Assembly (NCBI RefSeq): GCF_000485595.1
Contig: NW_014577857.1
Coordinates: 39,962 to 71,576, forward strand
Direction: 5' to 3'
Length of the DNA: 31,615 nucleotides
Source of the DNA: Priapulus caudatus
Taxonomy: Eukaryota > Priapulida > Priapulimorpha > Priapulimorphida > Priapulidae
Part shown: positions 20,076 through 30,300 of the stretch, piece by piece
Layout: every line of letters starts with the position of its first letter
Numbering within the stretch: the stretch's first letter is position 1
Translations under genes and position numbers: made by a program
Notes under the pieces: model-generated
Told to the model about the DNA's origin: nothing
Seen by the model: only the letters and a program-made list of their open reading frames with translations
Database searches by the model: none

Positions 20076-21946
20076 TGATTCAAGTTGGGAAATCCATGAC
20101 GTACGCTGCTGGTAAGCATAGAGTTGGCGAGCACGTGTAGGTGGTGCCACCTGTCGGCAGCATAAATGGTTGCCAGGTAAGAGTACGAGGTGACGTCAAG
20201 TTGTTGTTATCAGACAGCAGATATAATTAACGCGTGTATATATTATATGAAAGTCGACATTAGAAGTGAAGCTGTGAAGCTATATGCTTTGTGACAGACA
20301 TGCCAAAGGTGTTAGTAAGTACTAGTAATATTGCATGTAGTGCGTAAGTTTTCTCGTAACACCACATTCATATTACCCTGATATTACTCTTCGTGTACTT
20401 CGGTTAAAATGCGATTCAAAAGTAGCTCGCATAAGCCCGTCCCATTCACTCGAAATATTCATTTTAATTCTGACAACGGTGATATGATAGCATTTGTATG
20501 CAGACAAGGTCCCGTTAGCGCAGTTGCGTTGCCATTAATCCGTTCACTGTCGTCCACGTATTGCAGATGTTATAAATAAATAATGTTGATGTGGATATCA
20601 ACCACAGACGACGTCTGTGAAATACTGGTGCAGACTCTGTTCCTTACCATAACGTCCTATTGATCAAGCAGAAATTGTGAGATTGTTTACCCGGTGTGTC
20701 TAATCTTGTTCGCTACTGCGCGACCACTTATATGTATCGTATCGTGTCGTGTCCGTAATCTCTGTTCTATTTTATCGTTTAATATCTCGGTTAGCTTGCT
20801 CTACCGTGGTTTGACAATCATTCGTACTATTGTAAGGTACGTTGTATGCGTGCAAACGTACACGTATACATAGGACGAGTATGTCATCGTCGCTTTTCTG
20901 CATAGCGTGCACCGTGTGTAGATACTGTGTATGATATCCTGCTTGTCATTGCATTGATGTTGGGTTTCTAGGCCCATCACGTTTAACCGAAATGGCCACA
21001 ACTAGTCCATCCGTGTTCAGATATACAGATACTTGTGATGTACTGGTGTGCGTGGTCAGAAACAAAGTGATTCAGAAATACTGCAAGGTGACTCTGTGTT
21101 TGATGCTCAAGTCATCGAATAGATTTCAGATTGAGAGCCAAGATTCATGTCAACCTGTAATGGAGGTGTAACTTTAGTCACAAGTGCAATGAATGTTTTA
21201 GGTTGATAAACGGCCAGACTGAGCAAAAGTGCAACGACTCATTATCGATATGGCGCATTTCATGTATTGATAATATTATTATCTCTCTAACCTGATCACT
21301 TGCCTGAGAACATATTAATGTTTCCGGATTTATATTCGAGCAGATGTGCACAAATATTTACACCTATACCAGGTGCCACAGCATGTATACATTGAGCGAT
21401 GCTGATCAAAATTCCATGGTCTCATATTTGAGTAACAGTACAAGTAATATTGTACGTTGTTCGGCTAAGGTTTACGTAAATGTATGTGTGAGAGTTGACG
21501 TAATAAGGGCAGTTTCAGTATCAAAATGAAGTAAGCCAGTCTTTTCTTAGTTGGGAAAGTCACTAGCTGCTTCAGAACTATCCTGCAAGTTACAAACGTC
21601 GTGCTAAAAACCCCAAAACGCGGTTGTCCGTCTAGTTGTGACAAAGTACGAATTCTACTACATTCGTCCTGTACGCGCGTACGAATGCGCCCAACCAAGT
21701 ATCTGTCACCGATGTAATATGGACTGCTATCGCTTTAGTTTTTTCGTGAGAAAACGTTTCTTTAGCAATAATTTTACATGCTTATGTTAGAAAGAGAACG
21801 AATCAGTATTGATACGGTATTACTTAATTTGCACCAGTGAGACCGAATGTATATGTGTCTGCGTGTGGGTGCGTGGCTGAGAGAGCGAGTGTGCGTGAAA
21901 GATGATATTTTATATGCTGTTGTAAATAGTGATCGTGTTAAATATT
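20076..21946. other. Intergenic or PKNOX 3' UTR, no gene recognised
   Basis: Contains TGACGTCA at about 20192 and a short ATG-to-donor pattern at 20299 (see rejected items). No family-level coding similarity was seen. Confidence 0.5.
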
Positions 21947-21949
21947 TCA

Positions 21950-21955
21950 AATAAA
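21950..21955 (+). terminator. Candidate polyadenylation signal for the plus-strand gene
   Basis: AATAAA sits in a T-rich context followed by TTTATTTGCTG. If used, PKNOX would have a 3' UTR of about 4.4 kb. Other AATAAA sequences exist nearer the stop (for example about 20576), so the choice is a guess. Confidence 0.25.
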
Positions 21956-23825
21956 TCCTTTATTTGCTGTAGATATTTGACACTGCATATGTGGCCAAAT
22001 GTTATAATAAATCATGAAATCATCAAAGGAGAGTTCATTGCATTATTTCTATTGATAAATGTGTGAAATAACTGTTTATTCATATGTCGTAGTTCAGTAT
22101 TAACACCATTATATACTAAATATTGTTTTCAGTCATTAGCATTGTTGTATATTAGGTTTCTCATACATTGTTATGAACTGTAAAATGTATCTAACAGATC
22201 AATCTAACAAACACACAAAAATATGAAGTCATATTATCAATCATCATACTGTGTAACATTTATTTAGATAAACAACATTACATACAAATTATTTTTGTAC
22301 AATAATAATATAGAATATACAAAAACACGTGTATTCACAAAATCTACTCGAACAACGAGCCAACTATGGGGAATTTCTACTGACTATGATTTGCGTAGTA
22401 TTAACTACTCGGCTGGCATTACAACATGCCACTTTTCTCAATCTTCAGGGGAATGGATATATGGGGGATATATCAGTCGGTGCTACAGCAGTTATGACGA
22501 TTCTACACCTACAGCCAGTTACGATATGGTTGCTACCAGTTACGTTTGCTCCGTTTAGTGTAACCATAGATGTGTACAAATACACACGTGTTTGCATATA
22601 TCTATGGTAGAATGCATTCCGTGTCCACCAAAGTACGAATAAGTTTGCAGGCGAGACCATGACTTTTCCGCGAATATACTTCGCGGTAATTAGAAGAAGT
22701 CAAACGCTGACACTTGTCAATTGACCTCGTCTATTATTGCTAGTTCATACACGAATATATACATTGAAATCTCTCACAACTAGTCGAGTTTTTGCAACAG
22801 TTTTGAGAAGATATTTGAGAACAAGGCACTTATTTTGGCACGTCTCTCTTTACAAATAAATAATTTGAGCAATGCATTAGGAACACTTTCACAAACAATT
22901 ATATTCAACCTGCCCTAGCTGCACTAGTCATAACTGAGATTATAGTTAACAATGATTAAGATGATATCCAAGTTGATATCCATGTTGTGTTGCATAGCAC
23001 GAACGCCTTGGTATTTTATTAGAATGTGTGGATTATATGGGTGGTCTTATACAATGCAGTAATGCTCTGACAACATACAACGCTAGATGGCGTGCTTGTT
23101 GAAATTACGTGACTATAATTTATTGTATGCGTTCATCTGTAGATTTACTGCCACATTCTTTTCTCCTGTATGTAAATTAAAAGTTACTAAGCCGCACTAT
23201 CCGACAGTGTCACTGATGCAATGCCACGGGAAGAGATATTACAAAAGACAGCAAAATTGATTTAAACAGAAACTGGGGAAAAATATTTACACGGTAACGA
23301 CACGATTCAACAGTTTGGCGTCAGTTTACTCCGGGGTAGTAATACGCACTCATTTTCTGATCAGAAATAAAAACCGACGGCACTCTAGAAATGCACCGCA
23401 CCAACAACGATTAAAATCTGCTTGCTTCAAACCACAACAGATGCAGTAAGAACGTCACCACGCTAATGCTGCTGCTAGTATAGTAAATTCGTCAGACTGC
23501 GTGGACTTTCCTGGATAGGTGGCTCTACCCACGAAATGAACTCCATATTTAATTCGATGATGACAACAATTTCGTCATTTTTGCTCGCGCTGTAGGCTCA
23601 ACACGTCACGCACCCGCCATGTTCGCGCCAACGGCAGCAAACCTCGGCATGCGTGTAGCCACCGCGTGGTTCTACTTCCCACAATCCCTTCAGTAGCTCA
23701 CTTAGAACGTATCCCTAAAAAGCACCTCGAGCCCATCTAGGGGACGTAGTGAAGTTGGACTGTTCTATTTAGAATCATTCCTCTAGCCACACCCCAGGGG
23801 CGCGGGATCCCACGGAGCAAGCTTA
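21956..23825. other. Convergent intergenic region and KIRREL 3' flank
   Basis: AT-rich, no exon recognised. Minus-strand AATAAA signals (plus TTTATT) occur at about 22259 and 23118 and could serve the KIRREL-like gene. A short imperfect palindrome lies at about 22560-22607 (ACCATAGATGTGTACAAA and its inverse). Confidence 0.45.
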
Positions 23826-23829
23826 CTAC

Positions 23830-24081
23830 TGCACGCACGTGGCACGCAAGTCACAGATGTCATAGCTACACACACTTGTGTGCCTATACGTATACACGCG
23901 TACGTCGCAGACATAGCCTCACGCACTTGTGTGCCTGTACGTGTACGTGCGTAGGTCGCAGGCATAGCCTCACGCAAGTGTGCCTGTACGTGTACGTGCG
24001 TAGGTCGCAGACATAGCCTCACGCACTTGTGTGCCTATACACGTACCTGCATAACTCACAGATGTAGCCTCACGCACTTGG
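23830..24081. repeat. 51-bp minisatellite abutting the KIRREL stop codon
   Basis: Four to five copies of a 51-bp unit (CACTTGTGTGCCTGTACGTG, then TACGTGCGTAGGTCGCAGGC, then ATAGCCTCACG). The last partial copy ends one base before the stop codon of the minus-strand gene, so it lies in its 3' UTR. Confidence 0.92.
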
Positions 24082-24354
24082 TCATACCCTCGTCGACAGT
24101 CTGTTTGGATTGAGCGTCTCATCAACATAGTTCTCCGGCGGGAGGTAACCGCCGCCTCTCGGCACAGCGGCGTAGTTCCCGTAGTTTCTGTAGTCGACAG
24201 CAGGTGGCGCTGAGAACACGTATCCGGGCTGCGTCGGCAGGCTGTTGTTGCTAAGGCGATAGCTCGGCTGCCGAACGTAGTTCTGGCTGGAGCCGTAGTC
24301 GTGTATGTAGTCGTCGATGTGCAGAAATCCGTTGTTGTTCATCCGATTGTCAGG
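24082..24354 (-). CDS. KIRREL: KIRREL last exon: Tyr/Asn-rich tail with PDZ-binding end
   Basis: Acceptor AATTCGACGCAG, phase 0; 90 codons and TGA. It begins [20 protein letters not shown] and is rich in Tyr and Asn ([34 protein letters not shown]), ending LSTRV. T-R-V at the C-terminus is a class I PDZ ligand. Vertebrate KIRREL1 ends T-H-V, which binds PDZ scaffolds such as ZO-1, so the type of ending is conserved. Confidence 0.9.
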   Translation of the reverse strand, partial: PDNRMNNNGFLHIDDYIHDYGSSQNYVRQPSYRLSNNSLPTQPGYVFSAPPAVDYRNYGNYAAVPRGGGYLPPENYVDETLNPNRLSTRV

Positions 24355-27300
24355 CTGCGTCGAATTGGGAGGAAAAAATATGTTAAACGCGATTTTCACT
24401 AAGCGTATTTTACAGTTGCACGATACTCTAAAGTAGCTATCCATCCACTACTGAGATATTTCGTGCATTTTCCTACCCGTGCGTATCGATTATCTACTAA
24501 ATTATATCGAAAATTAATCACCTTTTTTCAGCGTTACAGATCCTTTGAGGATATAGTATGCTCCATAAACACAGAAAAACATGTAAGGTCAATGAGGTTA
24601 GGACGGACTGTTCAAAAACCGAACTCTCAATCTTCAACAACGTATAAAACCACGAGCGGTTTTGCGATCGACAACACGGTCGGGTTAAACTGATACATCG
24701 TTAATGAACCACGACGAATTTAAATTAATCGAAATCCATTCTACACAGAGCATCCTAACAATCGCTCCATCTCACCCCCTACCACACACACACACACAGA
24801 CAACGGCACACGTTAGAAGATGTTGTCGTTCATTGAGGACTAGCAAACTTCTAGATGAAGGCATTATACGTATAGCTATATGTCGCTCATTAGAACATCG
24901 CTCAGCGAGGATCGCCATCACATCTGGATATTATATTACCTTATTCATATTATCATTATTATTATTATTATTTATTATTGATTATTGATTACCTTCTGTA
25001 TGTATGCGGCGGGCTCGGCGTAGTCTCCCGATGCGCCGGACATGCGGTAGAGACTGTCTCGTCCGTCGATGGGCCACGTGTCACGCGCGCCGCACCCCGC
25101 ACCGTTGCTACGCAGCGAGCCGGGCTTGTAGTCGGACAGAGCCACCATGTTGGATCGTCCGCGATTCTTCTCCACGCTGCCGTACGTCGACTCCGCCTCT
25201 GCAATGCGCGCGAGACGCGGATTAAATAACGCTAATTAGCTGTTTAACTATTTAACCTATCTTTACTTTTTTTACTCTACCCCTTTAATTATTTACCGAT
25301 GTGGCAATCGACTCAGGCACGGTAACCTGACGAACTGATGACACGGCTCTGGAACGCTCGAGACGCTTGGAACGACATGTCGTGCGTGCCGAAAACTAAT
25401 AAACTATTTAACTATTTAACATTTAACCATCCTACCGGGAGGAGGTTTTCTAATGGTGGCAATCTCGGTGAAACGATCGACTCGAGTACATTTCGATTTA
25501 TGATTCGTGCCAACGGTAATGCCGAAACAAGCGTGTATGTGTCGGTATGTCACCGATCACGTGGGCCTGCCGCACGCCACAGTTTGTCAAAACATCAACC
25601 TGCTGTTTGCGTTACGCCGTATAAACATAGACGAGATCGATTTCAATCGAGATTTTCTCGAATCCGCAGCGTCCCGATAGCGAAAATTAACATTACGAGA
25701 CGTGCGTGCTATAAAAAACTGCCACATAGCGTCGGCGATCGTTTACGACAGAATTGTTGTTTTTTCTTCCTACAGGGGGCAGCACTCACCGTCGTCTGGG
25801 TGGCGTCTGCGGTTGCACAGCACTATGGCGATGGCGACGAGCACGATCAGTATGAGGCCGCCGATGATGCTGCCGATGACGATAGGTAGCGACACTGCAA
25901 ACACACGCGCACGTGTCACGGTGAGTTACTACGTTATAGTTCTGATGAATTACTACGTTATGGTTCCGATGAGTTACTACGGTAGTTATGGTGAGTTACT
26001 ACGTTATAGTTGCGGTGATCAAGTTACTACCCGGGGTTACTGCGTTATGGTTCCGGTGAGTTACTACGTTATAGTTACGGTGAGTTACTACGGTAGTTAT
26101 GGTGAGTTACAGTGCACTACCTTACACGCTCCAACCACGGCGGTAGCTAGAGGGGGTGGGGGGGAGTTCTCCCCCCCAGAAAAAAATAGATACGATACAT
26201 GGTCAATAGCGGTAACCTTCCCAGAACAGACCACGCACGTCCTGGCTCAAACTGTTGAACTGTAGTCACGTTCTTAACACGTACGTTTCTAATCTCTGCC
26301 ACAAGGTGGCACTGCATCCATCGACATACATTGTACCGCAGACAACAAGTACAAGTATTGGAACGGAAATTGCAATTCATGTGCGATAATAATGTTATGC
26401 GTATAATTACTACATAAATTCATTTTCGTGAATTTAAAAATAAATTTTTTGAATAATTTTTTGTGAATAAAATAAAACCATTTTCTTTATGAATTTTATT
26501 TCTATAAAAAAATTGATTTTTAATTATATGTATATAAATAAATTTAGGCGACTAAACCGCTAGACAAACTTCACACTCTACGTCTCGCGTTTCGTCGTCA
26601 GCGATCGGATGCTCACGTGTTTTCTCGACGATGATGATCTTCTCCGCTCTCCCGTAGCCGTTGTCGGCAGAGCAGTTGTAAGCGCCGAAATCCTCGCTGC
26701 GCATGTTTGACACGATGAGCCGGCTGATGTAGATGTTGGCGTGTTCGTCCGACAACGTGGTGAAGCGATCATCAGAGAGATCGACGGGTCGCCCGCCGTG
26801 CCACCACACCACTTGTTTTGGTACCGGCATGCCCTCTATACGGCATTCAACTAAAACACAAGGCGTTTTAGTGAGAGTCACATTTTGTGTGGAAATCGTG
26901 AAGAAAAATGTGTGAATTTACTGAGCGTTTATTTTGAAAAGAAAGGTGGAAACCCTCTCAAGGCCGTACGCAGCAGGGGGGCAGCAGGGGCAGTTGCCCC
27001 CCCCCCTAGAGATTTTCAGAGTATGCCTTTTAATGGGACAAATAGGGCAATAGAGGGCGTGGGGAGTACCTTTGCCCCCCTACAGAAAATTTCCTGCGTA
27101 TTTGCCCCCCTACAGAAAATTTCCTGCATACGGCCTTGAACCCTCTTACCAATGATATTCATTTTACAGTTTGATCAATATTCTCTGAAATTATCTAGAT
27201 GTATAAATATGTCATATGTGATTACCCCTCGCATTTGATCCTTCTGGAAACTTCTGAATGCCCTCACTGGTGATTGCAGGTGAACCTTTGAAGAAATACC

Positions 27301-30300
27301 CACAGATAAATACAGCAATCAAGTATCAAATACGCAAGTTCGCAGCATGCCAATTGATTTCTAACAAACAAAACAGCCTACACTGTAGAACACGTCAATC
27401 GAAATACATCACCATATACGATCATACGATCGTATATGATCATATACTTGCAGTTTTCTAAATTGAATTCCGATCAGTAAACAAATGTTATAATCAAAAT
27501 GCTTGACTAATAAAAAAGTTAATACGGTTAATATTCACCTTAATATCCCCCCAACACATGCTATATTTCATTAAGATGCACGTCTACGAATTAGGCAAAC
27601 ATGGTTATTGCGCAGACGGACGCTAACCTTTGATGTAGACAACGACCTCGGCGTTGATGTCTGCAAAGTTTGGCACGGACGCGACACAGATGTACCTGCC
27701 TGCCGTGTGCTGACTCGCCTTGTGTATCGTCAGCGTGGGAGCACTGCTCAGAATCTCTGAATCTACAACAGAACCACGATATTCTGCACTGTGGTGTTGG
27801 TGTGTCCAACACTTCTCCTTGGAACTCCTTACTCTACTACTAACTCCTTACTCTACTACTAACTCCTTACTCGCGTTCTTTCAATACACTATGATATATT
27901 ATATTAATAGCAGCATTGTTGTTTAATAACACGTTTTAATAAATTGTAATATACGTAATAATTTTTTAATAACAGATTTACCACGTTTGTGAGTGAGCGA
28001 GTGAGTGAGTGAGTGAGTGAGTGAGTGAGTGAGTGAGTGAGTGAGTCAGTGGGTGAGTGAATGAGTAAGTGATTGATTGAGTGACTGAGTGCGTAAGTGA
28101 ATGAATGAGTGAGTGAGTGAGTGAGTGAGTGAGTGAGTGAGTGAGTGAGTGAGTGAGTGGATGGGTGGGAGAGTGAGTGAGTGGATGGGTGGGAGAGTGA
28201 GTGAGTGGATAGGTGGGTGGGTGAGTGAGTGAGTGAGTGATTGCACGAGTGAGGGAGGGAGGGAGGGAGTGAGTGAGTGAGTGAGTGGATGGATGGGAGA
28301 GTGAGCGAGTGGATGGGTGGGTGAGTGAGTGAGTGAGTGAGTGTGCGAGTGAGTGAATGAGTGAGTGAATGAGTGAGTCAGTGAGCGAGTGTGCGAGTGC
28401 GTGTGTGGGAGCATACCAGAGCCATTTCTATGCCAGATAATGGCAGGGCGTGGATTTCCATCTGCCTCACAGTGCAGGGTTGCATCGTGGCCCAAGTCCA
28501 CTGCAACACTTGCCGGTGGGTTCCTGAACTTTGGTCCATCTATAATGATATCAGGCATTTGTCAGTAGTTTGTAACGCACAATGCTCACCCCCTGTACAG
28601 TGGGGCTGGTAACCATGAAGAAGTTCAGTTAAGATGCCCTGAGACTATACGACATTGCTTCAGAAGGTCTAAGAGGAAAGGTTATGGTTAGGACTAATGT
28701 TAAGACGAATTTTGTGTCTGACAATGTGCTCCTGACAGACACACGTGCACCACGTGACAGGCACGTGGGACTGATTGCTAATTAAGCATATGCTACGGCA
28801 ACCAGCTTGTATTGAGTGAAAATTGTTGCCCTTACTACAGGGAATCTGACATTACCAACAAGCCTAGTGAACAATCATTGACCTCGCTCTGTACGTGCTG
28901 TCTAATTGATTAGGGGGAATAGGTGGTTAGGTAAAAAACCAAGGTTAACTTGCAAAGGATAAAGCGATAAGTAATAGCTCAACAATTCAATTCAATTCAA
29001 TTCAATTTAATTTATTTAATTCAGAAACAAGCTGTCGTAGTTTCGTACTACGGATACGCAATTAGATAAAGAACTCGTAGAGTATGTGACAAGTATGTTT
29101 TTTCCAGCAGAACCACACGTGCATCCCTGTCCGACCAGTGCTGCCATCTATCGTGATATATGACATAACTATAACAAACTATGACACAAGCACAACAGAT
29201 ATTACTGCACTCACATATCATCTCGATGACGTGTGACGCGGTGGACATCCCGACCACGTTCCTCGCCTCACAGCGTATCTTGTCGTTGTGATAGCCTCTG
29301 CCGATATTATATATCTGAGAAAAAATGGCGATAAGCGTTAATGTTGCACTGAAGCCTGACGTTTTTATGTGATAGCATGCATCAATGATGTTTCAATCAA
29401 AAACATGGCTACAGAGGAAGAGACCAGTGCTCTCATCGTGTGATCCTTCCCCTGCTTACTGACAGTTTCAGGTGAATGCATTGATGTCTCAAACAAAAAT
29501 ATGGCTACAGAGGAAGAGACACCAACACCTTAATCTTGTAACCCTTTCCCCTTCTCACTGACAGTTTTAAACGATAGCACTGATGCCACAATCAGAACAT
29601 GGCTACAGAGTGAAACCCCAGCACCTTAATTTTGTAACCCTCCTCCTCCTTACTGACTGACAGTTTCAGGTGAACGCAATGACGTCTCAAACAAAAACAT
29701 GGCTACAGAGGAAGACATCTGTATACCTTCATCTTGCGACCTTTCTCCTCTTCAATGAGCAGCTCGTTGCGATACCAGCGATATTCGATGCCGTTAGGGT
29801 TGGCGGTGGCCTGACAGTGCACCACCACGTTATCATACTCCCTCACCGAGTACGGAACCACCGTCATACGCAGCGCTGGCGCATCTGAAACAGCAGACCC
29901 ATGGAATGAGCGCGCGTACTAACTTTTGCCGGACCTATGTGTACGTGATGCGCAAAACTTACGAGCCACGAAAACATGTCAGTTGTGTCCTGGTTATGAA
30001 AATGACGAGGTGCGGGTTAAGACGCTCAGTTAGGCACAGAAACGTCACATCCTTTGCAAGATTTAGAGAAATTATAATCATGACTATGATGATCGATTTT
30101 TTTTTTTTTCAGGCGAGTGATTATGTACGGAGAGTGACACATTACCGAATGATGTACAGTTATTATGTTGGTGTTGTAAAATATTGGTGATGAAGTGAGA
30201 CACCAGTACAGGACAAACCAAATAACAAGGCCTTTTGAATCTAACAAGAGTGGGTAAATGACCAATTAAAAATAACCCTCTCAGTTATTTCAGGTTACGT

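Noticed and set aside
20299-20313. ATG CCA AAG GTG TTA followed by GTAAGT, a possible first exon of a third gene
   Set aside because: Only five codons and no downstream exon with a recognisable product; a TGACGTCA lies about 100 bp upstream, but this is not enough to call a gene.
25338-25889. 183-codon plus-strand open frame
   Set aside because: It overlaps the transmembrane exon on the minus strand, which has clear family support; the plus frame has no recognisable domain.
27591-27812. 73-codon minus-strand frame with Cys and His
   Set aside because: Shadow frame over the Ig domain 4 exon, whose correct frame gives [10 protein letters not shown].
28046-28410. Ser/His/Thr-rich extension of the Ig domain 4 exon
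   Set aside because: Read-through past a good donor (GTATGC) into a GTGA array; the next exon fits in phase at the donor.
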